Source: Janthinobacterium sp. 1_2014MBL_MicDiv (GTDB lineage Bacteria; Pseudomonadota; Gammaproteobacteria; Burkholderiales; Burkholderiaceae_D). Taken from it: DNA of 64,000 nt. The stretch covers positions 4,774,001-4,838,000 of the forward strand of contig NZ_CP011319.1 of assembly GCF_001865675.1 (NCBI RefSeq), read 5' to 3'. The translations under genes and the position numbers were made by a program. This document shows, one piece after another, positions 30,570 to 39,638 of this stretch (positions within the stretch are counted from its first letter, which is position 1; each line of letters begins with the position of its first letter). The notes beneath the pieces were generated by a model. That model worked only from the letters and a program-made list of their open reading frames with translations, was not told the origin of the DNA and ran no database searches.

Positions 30570-31309
30570 TCCATGGATGGAATCAGATCGATCCGGTCCG
30601 TGCAAAAACCGTCCACGCCCCAGGCCAGCAATTCGCTGGCCCGTTCGGGCGTGTTGACGGTATAGCAGAACAATCCCAACCCTGCTTCCTTGATTGCCAG
30701 CGCCAGCGCATGCGTCAACTGCTGGTGGTCGCAATGGAGCGCCACCACGTCCAGTTCCCTTGCCTGCCGTGCCCAATCGGGCGGTAGCTGTTCGACCAGC
30801 CAGCCGCGCGCCAGTTCCGGCGCCGCCTGGCGCGCCGCCTGCAAGGCTGCGGTGCTGAACGACGACAGCAACGGTAATATTTCCCCGGCGGCGATTTCTT
30901 GCGCAAAGTAATCGCGCGCGGCACGCGCCACCGCTTCGCCCGTCTGCGCGTCATGGCCGGGCGCCGGCTTGATCTCGATATTCATCCAGATGCGCTGCGC
31001 CTTGCAATACGCCACCACGGCCTCAAACGTGGGCACGCCCTCGCCCGCGAATGCGGGGCCGAACCAGGCGCCCGCCTCCATCGCCCCCAGCTGCGCCGCC
31101 GTGTAATCGCTGACAGCGCCGCTGCCGGCCACCGTGCGCCCCAGCTCGGGGTCGTGCACGACGACGGGCACGCCGTCGGCTGCCAGCATGACGTCAAATT
31201 CCACGGCGCGGTAGCCGTAGGCGAGGCCGCAGCGCAGGGCGGCCAAGGTATTTTCAGGCGCCAGGGTGCCGCCGCCGCGGTGCGCCAGGATGCGTGGATA
31301 GGGCCACAT
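30566..31309 (-). CDS. ugpQ: Glycerophosphodiester phosphodiesterase
   Basis: A 247-residue cytoplasmic GDPD enzyme that splits glycerophosphodiesters into glycerol-3-phosphate and an alcohol. Motifs: ILAHRGGGTLAPENTLAA (His and Arg of the active site), AVEFDVMLAADGVPVVVHDP (metal ligands Glu/Asp and catalytic His), WMNIEIKPAPGH and the C-terminal WGVDGFCTDRIDLI. No signal peptide, hence UgpQ rather than GlpQ. AAGGAAA sits 5 bp before the ATG at 31309. Its stop codon lies in a repeat element. Confidence 0.92.
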   Translation of the reverse strand: MWPYPRILAHRGGGTLAPENTLAALRCGLAYGYRAVEFDVMLAADGVPVVVHDPELGRTVAGSGAVSDYTAAQLGAMEAGAWFGPAFAGEGVPTFEAVVAYCKAQRIWMNIEIKPAPGHDAQTGEAVARAARDYFAQEIAAGEILPLLSSFSTAALQAARQAAPELARGWLVEQLPPDWARQARELDVVALHCDHQQLTHALALAIKEAGLGLFCYTVNTPERASELLAWGVDGFCTDRIDLIPSME

Positions 31310-31521
31310 GGGATTTCCTTTTTCGCGAAACTGCTGGTTCAAGACTGTCTTGCCGTACTATTGCGCGCAGGGAGCAAAAAGTAAAGCGGGGCCGCTTGGC
31401 GCCGCCATGGCGCCTCTGGCGCCGTGCCGGTACCGTTTCGTCGCAGCCCTGTTGCGCCGCCGGCAGCGCTGGCAGACAATGCCCCATCGCTCAACGCTCC
31501 TTGCCACCACCAGACACGCGC

Positions 31522-32655
31522 ATGAAATCCGACGCCCGCATTGCTGACGCTCCAGCCGCCTCTAAGGCCCGCTCACCCTATTACCGCATGCTGCCCGATG
31601 CGCGCTATGCGCTGGCGCTGAACGCGATCTGCGCACTCGTCATCACCTACATCCTCAATCCCGGCAGCCATCTGGGACAGAACATGGTCGCCTCGATGTG
31701 CATCGGCACGATCGCCTTCCTGCTGATCGACGGCATCCGCCTGACCCTGTGGGGCGATGGCCAGCGGCCGACGTTCCTGCCTTTCCTGCTGATCATCGCG
31801 TTCTCCGTGCCCGTGGCACAAGTGCTGGGCCTGCTCCTGTTCGGCTGGCTGACGGGCGTGGAGGTGGGCGGCATGGAAAACCTGATTCCCACCAGAATGA
31901 TGGGCACGCTGGTCTTCACCCTGCTGGTCACGGGCGGCGCCGTGCTGTTTTTCTCCAGCCGCGAAAAGATTGCACGCCTGCAAATGGCGGCAGCCGAGGA
32001 AAAGGCCCGCGCCGAATCCGTGGCGCGCCAGGCCATGCAGGCCCAGCTGCAACTGCTGCAGGCGCAGATCGAACCGCACATGCTGTTCAACACCCTGGCC
32101 AACCTGCAAGGCTTGATCGGCTTCGACCCCGACCGCGCCCAGTTCCTGCTCGACCAGCTGATCCAGTATCTGCGCGCCACCCTGACTTCCTCGCGCGCCG
32201 AATCCACTACGCTGGGCCAGGAATTTACGCTGATGCAAGCCTACCTGGGCCTGATGACCGTCCGCATGGGCGCGCGCCTGCGCTTTACGCTGGACTTGCC
32301 GGACGCCTTGCGCGACATCAAGGTGCCGCCCATGCTGCTGCAGCCGCTGGTGGAAAATGCCATCCAGCACGGACTGGAACCGAAGATCGAAGGCGGCCAC
32401 ATCCACGTACAGGCGGCCATGGCCGGCGGCCTGCTGACCCTGACCGTCGCCGACGACGGCCTGGGACTCGATCATCCGGGCCAGACCAAGGGCACGCAGC
32501 TGGGCGTATCGAACATCCGCGCACGCCTGCACGTCATGTACGGCACCGCCGCCAGCCTGTCGCTGGACGCCAGCACGCCGACCGGCGTCGTCGCGCGCCT
32601 GGCCCTGCCCCTTTCCTCCACCACCACTACCACCACTACGAGCGCCCTTCCATGA
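31522..32655 (+). CDS. LytS/YehU-type sensor histidine kinase
   Basis: A 377-residue membrane kinase. Four hydrophobic segments (about 28-47, 55-72, 86-110, 126-145) are followed by a coiled linker and the His_kinase domain: phospho-acceptor His186 in QIEPHMLFNTLANLQ, then an N-box QPLVENAIQHGLEPK and the GLGL/G-rich ATP lid. The C-terminus is a Thr-rich tail. No clear ribosome-binding site precedes the ATG. It overlaps the response regulator by 4 bp (ATGA), a coupled two-component pair. The signal sensed is unknown. Confidence 0.92.
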   Translation: MKSDARIADAPAASKARSPYYRMLPDARYALALNAICALVITYILNPGSHLGQNMVASMCIGTIAFLLIDGIRLTLWGDGQRPTFLPFLLIIAFSVPVAQVLGLLLFGWLTGVEVGGMENLIPTRMMGTLVFTLLVTGGAVLFFSSREKIARLQMAAAEEKARAESVARQAMQAQLQLLQAQIEPHMLFNTLANLQGLIGFDPDRAQFLLDQLIQYLRATLTSSRAESTTLGQEFTLMQAYLGLMTVRMGARLRFTLDLPDALRDIKVPPMLLQPLVENAIQHGLEPKIEGGHIHVQAAMAGGLLTLTVADDGLGLDHPGQTKGTQLGVSNIRARLHVMYGTAASLSLDASTPTGVVARLALPLSSTTTTTTTSALP

Positions 32656-33557
32656 CTGACCACACGACCGCCGCGCGCGCCCTGATCGCCGAAGATGAAC
32701 CGATACTCGCCGCCACCCTCGCGCATGCCTTGCAACGGCTATGGCCCGAACTCGACATCGTGGCCACCTGCCCGAATGGCGTCGACGCCGTGCGGCAAGG
32801 CCTGGCGCTGCAACCCGACATACTCTTTCTCGACATCAAGATGCCGGGCAAGACAGGCCTGGAAGCGGCCGAGGAGCTGGCCGAGCAATGGCCGGACGGC
32901 ACGCCGTTCCCGCACATCGTCTTTGTCACCGCCTATGACGAGTACGCGCTGGCCGCCTTCGAGCATGCGGCCGCCGATTACGTGTTAAAGCCCGTCAACG
33001 ACACGCGCCTGGGCAAGACGGTGGAACGCCTGCAGCAGCGCTGGCAGGACAGCCAGGCCGCGGTAAGGGCAGCAACAGGTTCAACAGATTCAATCGCGCC
33101 AGCCTCGTCGGCGCCCACGGTCACCAGCGAGGCCAGTGCCCATGCCAATGCCAACGTCAACAGCGACGCCGCCAGCGACGCCAGGCTGGCCCATCTGTTG
33201 GCCCAGCTGCAGGCGATGGTGCCGCCCGCCCCGCGCCTGCAAATGATACGGGCGGCCGTCGGCAACAGCGTGCGCATGATCGCGCTGGCCGATGTCGTGT
33301 ATTTCGAAGCGCTCGACAAATACATCAATGTCGTGTGCCGCGACAGCGAAGCGCTGATACGCACGAGCCTGAAGGAACTGCTGCCCCAGCTTGATCCACA
33401 ACAATTCTGGCAAATCCACCGAGGCACCATCGTCAATGCCAGCGCCATCGCCAGCGCCGTGCGCGACGAAGCAGGCAAGCTGTCGCTGACCCTGCGCCAG
33501 CACCCGGCGCAACTGCGCGTCAGCCCCTTGTATGCCCATCTGTTCCGCCAGATGTAA
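32652..33557 (+). CDS. LytR/AlgR-type response regulator
   Basis: A 301-residue regulator. Receiver domain: acidic EDE at 14-16, phospho-acceptor Asp61 in LFLDIKMPG, VTAYDEYAL and LKPVND. A Ser/Ala/Asn-rich linker of about 55 residues leads to a LytTR DNA-binding domain from about 200 (VGNSVRMIALADVVYFEALD, FWQIHRGTIVNASAI, RVSPLYAHLFRQM). Partner of the kinase immediately upstream. Targets are not evident in the window. Confidence 0.93.
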   Translation: MTDHTTAARALIAEDEPILAATLAHALQRLWPELDIVATCPNGVDAVRQGLALQPDILFLDIKMPGKTGLEAAEELAEQWPDGTPFPHIVFVTAYDEYALAAFEHAAADYVLKPVNDTRLGKTVERLQQRWQDSQAAVRAATGSTDSIAPASSAPTVTSEASAHANANVNSDAASDARLAHLLAQLQAMVPPAPRLQMIRAAVGNSVRMIALADVVYFEALDKYINVVCRDSEALIRTSLKELLPQLDPQQFWQIHRGTIVNASAIASAVRDEAGKLSLTLRQHPAQLRVSPLYAHLFRQM

Positions 33558-33725
33558 AACCGTTACGACGCCTGACAAAACCGTGCTGACAAAACCGTGC
33601 CGAGCGGGTGTGAAGCTCGGCGCCCCGTTGGCCAGAGAAACACGGCCGTGCGAATGCACGGGGACGCCGGGCCGGTGAGCATCGCAGGCCGCGCCCCACG
33701 ACGCACAGCAGGTCTTGACAGGCGT

Positions 33726-34052
33726 TCAATGCAGCTGGTGCTTCAAGTCCGATAATTCGTTGTGGACCTTCAGCACGGCGCGCTGCATTTCCGGCGTCAG
33801 GCCGGCCGCCGTGCCGCACGCCCGCTTGGCGCGGTCGCCCAGCGATTCCATCTGGTCGACGGCCTGGCGGATGCGCGCATCGTCATGCGTCTCGATGGCT
33901 TGCCGCACGGCGCTCTTTTGCTGGTCCATCTGATTGAGGCAATCCTTCAAGTCCATCGGCATGCCCTGCTGCTTGCCGCACAGCTGCGCCGCCTCGCCGA
34001 TCGCTTGCTCGATGGAACCAAAGCGCCGCGCCACTTCCTTTGCCTGCAACAT
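33726..34052 (-). CDS. Small hypothetical protein
   Basis: A 108-residue, mostly helical cytoplasmic protein that I do not recognise. It starts MLQAKEVARRFGSIEQAIGE with a strong GAGGAG site 7 bp upstream; the longer frame to 34430 is rejected because of that site and composition change. It has two cysteines (LCGKQQ, RACGTA) and a conserved-looking QAVDQMESLGDRAKRACG block. Monocistronic, convergent to the two-component operon. Confidence 0.65.
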   Translation of the reverse strand: MLQAKEVARRFGSIEQAIGEAAQLCGKQQGMPMDLKDCLNQMDQQKSAVRQAIETHDDARIRQAVDQMESLGDRAKRACGTAAGLTPEMQRAVLKVHNELSDLKHQLH

Positions 34053-34222
34053 GGTGATCTCCTCTTCGCGTGATGTCTTCCTGATTGGATCATCCGGCTG
34101 GCGCAGGGTTCCCTGGCGGCCGCCCTGGCGTTGAAATTGCCAAGAGGAACTTTTTTGTAAGCGCTTGTGACATTTTAGATAATTATCAAATACCTCAGAT
34201 ACATTGGCGTACCTGAACCACC

Positions 34223-34876
34223 ATGTCCTCCATGACCTCGCTGCCATCCCTGCCCCGCCGCGCTCCCGGCCTGCTGCTGATCGTCCTGCTGCACGTGGGC
34301 CTGGCCTATATCTTCCTGCAGTCGCGGCCCCGCGTTGCCACTGACGGGGATCTGCCGCGGGGTCCGGCCATCGCCTGGCTGCGCCACACGCCCGCTGCGC
34401 ACCCGAAGCCGGTACCGTCGCCCAGCGCAAAACCAGTGGCCGCGAGCCTGCCGCGCCGGCCGGTGCCGGCCCCCATCAGCCGCGCCCTGCCCGCCCCAAC
34501 CGTCGAGCAGGCCCCGCCGCCAGCGCCTGCATCGCCGGAAGCGGTCACGCTCGTCACGCCACCGAGCGCGGCCGATATCCTCGCGCAAGCCAAACGCGAC
34601 GTGGGCAAGATCGACAGGGAGCTGCGCAAGGAATTCCCGCAGCGGGGCGGGGAGAAATTCGAGGACACGGGCTTCAAGCGCATGCAGCAAGGCTTTGCCG
34701 AGGCCTATGCGGCCGTGCCGCCGAAATGGTATGAAGCGTCGAAAATCGAGGAAATCGGCGCCAATGCGGCCAAGGGCAGCCGCACCTACAAGATCACCAG
34801 CGCGCTGGGCACCTTGTGCGTGACCACGCGCGCGGGCAAGAATGGGGAAACGATGATCGGCATGTGCCCGAAATAG
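34223..34876 (+). CDS. Membrane-anchored proline-rich hypothetical protein
   Basis: A 217-residue protein with one N-terminal membrane helix (GLLLIVLLHVGLAYIFLQ, residues 16-33), a Pro/Ala-rich linker of about 70 residues, and a C-terminal domain of about 100 residues ending GTLCVTTRAGKNGETMIGMC. The layout (helix, Pro-rich linker, periplasmic end) recalls TonB, but I see no TonB C-terminal motif. Two cysteines near the end may pair in the periplasm. Start could be 34223 or 34232. Function unknown. Confidence 0.65.
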   Translation: MSSMTSLPSLPRRAPGLLLIVLLHVGLAYIFLQSRPRVATDGDLPRGPAIAWLRHTPAAHPKPVPSPSAKPVAASLPRRPVPAPISRALPAPTVEQAPPPAPASPEAVTLVTPPSAADILAQAKRDVGKIDRELRKEFPQRGGEKFEDTGFKRMQQGFAEAYAAVPPKWYEASKIEEIGANAAKGSRTYKITSALGTLCVTTRAGKNGETMIGMCPK

Positions 34877-34881
34877 CCGCC

Positions 34882-36162
34882 TCAGCCCACCGCTTCGCGC
34901 GCGCCCAGCGGCTGCAGGTGGCGCAGGCGCAGGGCGATCAGCACGCCGCCGCCCAGGCAGACACCCAGCATGGCGACCACGCCCGTCCAGCCGTCGAAGC
35001 CCCACATCATGCCCGAGGCGGAACCGATCAGGCTCGAGCCCAGGTAATAGAACAGCAGGTAGAAGGCCGAGGCCAGCGCCTGCGGCGCGCGGGCGCGGCG
35101 GCTGACCCAGCTGCTGGCGATCGAGTGCGAGGCAAAGAAGCCGAACGTGGCCAGCGCCATGCCGCCGACGATCAGCGGCAGCGAGTCGAACAGGGTCAGC
35201 AAAATACCGGAAAGCATCACCGACAGCATGATCCACAGCACGCCCCGGCGCCCCAGGCGGTCCACCAGGCGGCCCGCCCAGACGGAGCTGAAGATGCCGA
35301 TCAGATACAAGAAGGCCAGCAAGCCGACCGTGCTCTGGCGCAGGCTGAACGGCGCGGCCAGCAGGCGGTAGCCGATGTAGTTGTACAGGCTGACGAAACA
35401 GCCCATCAGCACGAAGGCCAGGCAGAACAGCCACGGCAAGCCACGGTCGGAAAAATGCTGCCCGATGGCGTGCGGCAAGGCATTCCAGCCCTTGGTGCTG
35501 GGCACGAAGTTTTTCGACGCGGGCAGGCTGCGCCAGAACTCGGCTGCCGCCAGCACGCCGGCCACGCCCAGCACGCCCAGGGCCCAGCGCCACGAGAGGA
35601 AATCGCTGAGCATGGATGCCACCAGCCGTCCCGACATGCCGCCAAACGCGCTGCCGGCGATGTACAGGCCCATCGACAGGCCCAGCGACGGCCCCTCGAT
35701 TTCCTCGCCCAGATAGGCCATGGCCACGGCCGGCATGCCGCCCAGTGCCACGCCCAGCGCGGCGCGGATGGCCAGCAGCTGCGCGTAATCCTGCGCGAAC
35801 GCGGACAGCACCGTCAGGATGGCGGCAGCAAACATCGACGCCACCATCAGCGGCTTGCGCCCGACCCGGTCCGACACGGCGCTGAGCAGCACCAGCGAAA
35901 TGGCCAGCAAGCCGCTCGACACGGACAGCGACCAGCTGCTTTGCGCCGGCGTCAGATGAAACTGCTGCGACAGCAGCGGGAACAGGGGCTGGATGCAATA
36001 CAGCAGGCTGAAGGTCGAAAAGCCGCCGAAGAACAGCGCGCGGTTGCTGCGCTTGAATTCGATGGACCCCTTGGCGATGGCCGTGCGGGGCGCCGGAGCG
36101 GGAGCGGAAACCGGGATGGCGGATGGGGCGGCGGGAGCAAAGGCAAGCGATGAATCAGACAT
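34882..36162 (-). CDS. MFS transporter, YnfM-like
   Basis: A 426-residue, 12-helix major facilitator carrier. After an Ala/Pro-rich N-terminus come FGGFSTFSLLYCIQPLFPLL and the MFS signature LSAVSDRVGRKPLMV; the second half has WAGRLVDRLGRRGVLWIM. These fit the YnfM/arabinose-efflux branch. Start is either 36162 or 36195. The divergent LysR gene shares its 116-bp promoter region, a classic regulator-target pair. Substrate unknown, probably export of a small metabolite or drug. Confidence 0.88.
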   Translation of the reverse strand: MSDSSLAFAPAAPSAIPVSAPAPAPRTAIAKGSIEFKRSNRALFFGGFSTFSLLYCIQPLFPLLSQQFHLTPAQSSWSLSVSSGLLAISLVLLSAVSDRVGRKPLMVASMFAAAILTVLSAFAQDYAQLLAIRAALGVALGGMPAVAMAYLGEEIEGPSLGLSMGLYIAGSAFGGMSGRLVASMLSDFLSWRWALGVLGVAGVLAAAEFWRSLPASKNFVPSTKGWNALPHAIGQHFSDRGLPWLFCLAFVLMGCFVSLYNYIGYRLLAAPFSLRQSTVGLLAFLYLIGIFSSVWAGRLVDRLGRRGVLWIMLSVMLSGILLTLFDSLPLIVGGMALATFGFFASHSIASSWVSRRARAPQALASAFYLLFYYLGSSLIGSASGMMWGFDGWTGVVAMLGVCLGGGVLIALRLRHLQPLGAREAVG

Positions 36163-36278
36163 GGCCGTGTTTCGGAAGAGGAAGCGAGTCCCCATGTTAG
36201 GATTGCCAACTCATATCGTCCAATATATATTTAAGGCCCAACTCATACTTTAAAACGATTACTGGATCGACCTATCCC

Positions 36279-37181
36279 ATGGAATTACGCCACCTGCGTT
36301 ACTTCGTCGCCGTCGCCGAAGAGCTGCACTTCACGCGCGCGGCCGAGCGCCTGCACATCGGCCAGCCGCCGCTGAGCCAGCAAATCCAGGCGCTGGAAGC
36401 GGAACTCGGTGCGCAGTTGTTCGAACGCAACAAACGCTCCGTGCGGCTGACGCAGGCCGGCCGCCTCTTCCTCGACGATGCGCGGCGCATCCTGGCCCTG
36501 TCGGAACAGGCGGCCGTCACGGCGCGCCGGGCCCAGCGCGGCGAAGCGGGAGAGCTGCGCATCGGCTTTACCTTTTCCACGCCATTTACGCCGTACTTCG
36601 CCACCGTCATCAACCGCTACCGCCAGCAATTCCCGCACGTCACATTGACCTTGCACGAGATGGCGACCCTGCATCAGCTGGTAGCGATCAGTGGCCGTAC
36701 CATGGACCTGGGCTTCGTGCGCCCGCCGGAAACGGCCTACCCCGACGATATCAAGCTGACGGAACTGCGCCAGGACCCGCTGTTCCTCGTGCTGCCCGTC
36801 GCCCACGCGCTGGCGGCCAAGCGCAGCATCGCCATCGCCGACATGGCGGGCGAAGCGTTTGTCATGTATCCCAAGGATGCGGGCACGGGGATTTATCCGC
36901 AGATCTTCCGCCTGTGCAAGGCGGCCGGCTTCGTGCCCCACGTGGCGCAGGAAGCGGGCGAAGCGTCGACCATCATCGGCCTGGTGGCGGCCGGCTGCGG
37001 CATTTCCGTGCTGCCCGCCTCGTTCGACCGCATCCGCATGGATGGCGTGTGCTACCGCCCCATCGCCGACCCGCAGGCGACCACCAGCCTGTTACTGGCA
37101 CAACGGGAAGAAGAGACGTCGCCGCTGGTGGCGGCGTTCGTCAAGCTGGCCGAGGAAGCGGCCATGGAAGGACAGCAGTAG
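36279..37181 (+). CDS. LysR-family transcriptional regulator
   Basis: A 300-residue LysR protein: winged helix MELRHLRYFVAVAEELHFTR, AAERLHIGQPPLSQQIQALE, followed by the LysR substrate domain (LRIGFTFSTPFTPYFATVIN onward). The helix sequence resembles the BenM/CatM group that senses aromatic acids. Divergent from the MFS gene and likely its regulator. The TAG stop codon is supplied by the first bases of a dispersed repeat element. Confidence 0.93.
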   Translation: MELRHLRYFVAVAEELHFTRAAERLHIGQPPLSQQIQALEAELGAQLFERNKRSVRLTQAGRLFLDDARRILALSEQAAVTARRAQRGEAGELRIGFTFSTPFTPYFATVINRYRQQFPHVTLTLHEMATLHQLVAISGRTMDLGFVRPPETAYPDDIKLTELRQDPLFLVLPVAHALAAKRSIAIADMAGEAFVMYPKDAGTGIYPQIFRLCKAAGFVPHVAQEAGEASTIIGLVAAGCGISVLPASFDRIRMDGVCYRPIADPQATTSLLLAQREEETSPLVAAFVKLAEEAAMEGQQ

Positions 37182-37283
37182 GTCGGATTAGCCCGCAGGG
37201 CGTAATCCGACAATCGCATGCATCAATGCAACGCCAGCAATGTCGGCTTACGCTGCGGCTGTGCCGCAGCTAAGCCGACCTAC
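37178..37283. repeat. Dispersed nested-hairpin intergenic element, copy 2 (full)
   Basis: The clearest copy: GTAGGTCGGATTAGC at the left and GCTAAGCCGACCTAC at the right are 15-bp outer arms; inside are CGTAATCCGACA and TGTCGGCTTACGC, so each half can form its own hairpin or the whole a long one. Starts four bases before the end of the LysR gene and contains its stop codon. Confidence 0.85.
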
Positions 37284-37298
37284 AGGACGCGCGTCGGC

Positions 37299-37342
37299 GT
37301 AGGTCGGATTAGCGGTGGCGAAGCTGCCCCGTGATCCGACAT
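37299..37342 (+). repeat. Dispersed element, half copy
   Basis: GTAGGTCGGATTAGCGG ... CGTGATCCGACA: only the left hairpin of the full element, 16 bp after copy 2. It ends seven bases before the stop of the next, minus-strand gene. Confidence 0.75.
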
Positions 37343-37348
37343 CAACGA

Positions 37349-38221
37349 TCACGAATAATCCGCGTCCAGCTCCGAACCCGCATAGTTTTCCAGGTCCTCG
37401 AACAGGCTTTTCATGCTGGCCCGCGTGAGGATCTTCTGCACGACGGTGCAGCTGCGGCGGTAGGAAGCGATGCGGTCGAGCAGCACCGGGTGATGCTGGA
37501 CGGGCACCTTGGCCACCAGGGCGGCCCAGCCTTCCTCGAAGTCGGGCTTGTTCTTGCGCACGGAGCGCACGAAACGCTCGAACTCCTTCTGTCCCGTGCG
37601 CGCGATGATGCGCCCGCCGCCCTCGATGGCGAAAATGATGGCCAGGGCAATGACGCCCTCGGCATTCAAGTCGCTGTCGCTGACGGGACCGTTGTCATGG
37701 TGGCGGCGCAGCCAGCTGGCCAGGCGCACGACGGCTTGCACTTCCTTGCGCTGTTGCAACTGCAGCGCATACTTTTCATAGCCGGCCCAGTTCTGGTTCG
37801 GGTCGGCCTGGCAAATATCGATGAACAGCTCGCGCAGCCGGCGCTGCAGATAGACGGGGTCCTGGTCGTATTCGCCGACGAGGGCGTCTTCGGGCAGCTG
37901 CGACAATTCCTTGATCAGGCGAAAGCCCACCTGGAACGCGTGCTCGGCGCCGTGCTCGACGAGGAAGTCGAGCGCGGCCTGGTCGCCTTCATGCGTGACG
38001 GCCTGCTCCAGGCCCAGCGACACGCCGCCCACCGTCAGGTACAGCGCCTTCTGGATACCGTCGGCCGTGCGTTCATTGGTGAACTTCTCGGCCACCATGG
38101 CCGTGATGCCCGTCAATTCGTCGGCCAGGTTCAGCGCCGCGTCCTCGCGCGGGTCGTTCGGCAGCAGCTTGATGGCGCGCACCAGGCGCGGAAGATTCTC
38201 TACAACAATTGCTGGCAGCAT
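37349..38221 (-). CDS. Hypothetical protein, cluster of unknowns (1)
   Basis: A 290-residue cytoplasmic protein that I cannot assign. It is helix-rich with MLPAIVVENLPRLVRAIKLL at the start, a glycine-containing YLTVGGVSLGLEQAV, and a dense IIFAIEGGGRIIARTGQKEF block. AGGGAA precedes the ATG at 38221. The frame continues upstream but overlaps the previous gene in a composition typical of a shadow frame. It lies 19 bp after the 38241-39041 gene in a same-strand run of four genes with a J-domain protein at the head. Confidence 0.7.
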   Translation of the reverse strand: MLPAIVVENLPRLVRAIKLLPNDPREDAALNLADELTGITAMVAEKFTNERTADGIQKALYLTVGGVSLGLEQAVTHEGDQAALDFLVEHGAEHAFQVGFRLIKELSQLPEDALVGEYDQDPVYLQRRLRELFIDICQADPNQNWAGYEKYALQLQQRKEVQAVVRLASWLRRHHDNGPVSDSDLNAEGVIALAIIFAIEGGGRIIARTGQKEFERFVRSVRKNKPDFEEGWAALVAKVPVQHHPVLLDRIASYRRSCTVVQKILTRASMKSLFEDLENYAGSELDADYS

Positions 38222-38240
38222 CAGTCGTTCCCTGCTTTCA

Positions 38241-39041
38241 TCACGAGAAAATGCCGGTGCCCAGGCTGCGGCGCGTACTGCTGCGCGGCGCGCTGCGCGT
38301 GCTCGGCACTTGCTTGCGCAGGCGGTACAGCAATTCCTTGGTACTGCGCTGCAACATGGTCGGTTCTTCGTCCGGGTCGTCCGAATATTCGGCGTCGGCC
38401 AGGTCGGCGCTGTGGCGGAAGTCGGGGAACAGCTCGAACAGCGAACGGTCCCAGCCGTCTTCATTCGCCTGCGCCAGTTCGATGGCCAGCGGCACGACAT
38501 CGTTGTCGGACGAGGTCACGCCCGTCACGTACGGCCCCTTGATGACGATTTCGCCCGCCACTTCGAGGATTTCCTTCGGCGCCATCGAGAACAGGATGGC
38601 GAAGGCCGTCGCGCCCCAGTCGGTGGCCGACGCTTCCAGCAGCAGCTCGCGGCGGCGTTCGGCATCGTCGGTGGAAAACACCACGCCGTGGATGTGCGCG
38701 AACAGCGCCTCGGCGATGCGTTCCGGATCATCCTCGATCTGGTCGTCGCTCCAGGTGGCGGCGATGAAGGCCAGGCTGTCGGCCCAGGCCTTCGGCGGCA
38801 CCAGCAAGGTTGCCAGCGACATCTTGCCGCCGTCGAAACCGGCCAGGTGCAGGGCCGTCACCTGCGGCGGGATGGCGTTCAGCACTTCCACCACGGCCAG
38901 GTCGCCATACTGGTCGGCCGCGTCGGCAAACGCCTGCTCGGCGTGACCCAGCGAACCGGACAATACCAATTCCGTGACCTGTTTCGTCAGCGCGGGAAGA
39001 TTGCTCTTTTGATCCGCATTTTGCTTGTCATTATCTGCCAT
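38241..39041 (-). CDS. Hypothetical protein, cluster of unknowns (2)
   Basis: A 266-residue, acidic soluble protein with no family I recognise. It has AVVEVLNAIPPQVTALHLAG, a long DDQIEDDPERIAEALFAHIH stretch, and a basic Ser/Arg-rich tail (VPSTRSAPRSSTRRSLGTG). GGAG lies 7 bp before the ATG at 39041; the gene overlaps the end of its upstream neighbour by 11 bp. The acidic body and LPAL/LPAI starts loosely echo gene 1, so the two may be distant paralogues; that is a weak inference. Confidence 0.7.
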   Translation of the reverse strand: MADNDKQNADQKSNLPALTKQVTELVLSGSLGHAEQAFADAADQYGDLAVVEVLNAIPPQVTALHLAGFDGGKMSLATLLVPPKAWADSLAFIAATWSDDQIEDDPERIAEALFAHIHGVVFSTDDAERRRELLLEASATDWGATAFAILFSMAPKEILEVAGEIVIKGPYVTGVTSSDNDVVPLAIELAQANEDGWDRSLFELFPDFRHSADLADAEYSDDPDEEPTMLQRSTKELLYRLRKQVPSTRSAPRSSTRRSLGTGIFS

Positions 39042-39543
39042 GGTCATCTCCATCCTGGTCAAACATCTGGGCGAAATCGTCGGTCGCTTCGTCTTCGTCG
39101 TGCTCGTCGTCGCCGTCGTCATTGGCGGCCAGCTGGTCGAGCGACTGGTCGTCGTCGTCCCACAGGCGCGGATTCTTGTGCAGGAAGGCGGTGATGATGG
39201 CCTGGCGCGCCAGGTCCGGGAAGCTCTCTTCGATGGCGGCGTACATCTTCGCCGCCTCGGGCGCGGCGCAGCTCGCCATGGAGAACACGCGGGCCGGGTC
39301 GCCGAACTCGTAGTCTTCGCTTTCGGCCAGCAAGCCTTTCGGGTCGCTGAACGTGATGTGGTCGACCAGCGCGAAGGCCAGCATGTTCACGTCTTCGATG
39401 CCGCCGCCGCTTGCGTACTCGCCGACCAGCGCGTCGACCATGCTTTTATAGTTCTTGCGGTTCGGCGGGTCGCCGAGGATGCCTTCGATCTGGCCTTCCA
39501 GCTCGCGCGACTGGTACGCGAATTCAGGGTGTACTCTTCTCAT
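39031..39543 (-). CDS. Hypothetical protein, cluster of unknowns (3)
   Basis: A 170-residue protein, not recognised. It starts MRRVHPEFAYQSRELEGQIE (site TTGGAAAG upstream favours 39543; an ATG at 39591 is possible and would add 16 residues). The C-terminal 45 residues are very acidic (NDDGDDEHDEDEATDDFAQM). The end overlaps the next gene by 11 bp, so translation is probably coupled. Confidence 0.68.
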   Translation of the reverse strand: MRRVHPEFAYQSRELEGQIEGILGDPPNRKNYKSMVDALVGEYASGGGIEDVNMLAFALVDHITFSDPKGLLAESEDYEFGDPARVFSMASCAAPEAAKMYAAIEESFPDLARQAIITAFLHKNPRLWDDDDQSLDQLAANDDGDDEHDEDEATDDFAQMFDQDGDDHGR

Positions 39544-39638
39544 GCTGTGCTTTCCAATGTAATACGCGGCGCTGTCATAGATAAGCGCCATTGTTATTTT
39601 TCAAATTATTCAGGCTGGCCAGGCGGCCGCCAACGCCT

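Noticed and set aside
33558..33725. Direct repeat GACAAAACCGTGC between the response regulator and the next gene
   Set aside because: Only two short adjacent copies; too little to call an element.
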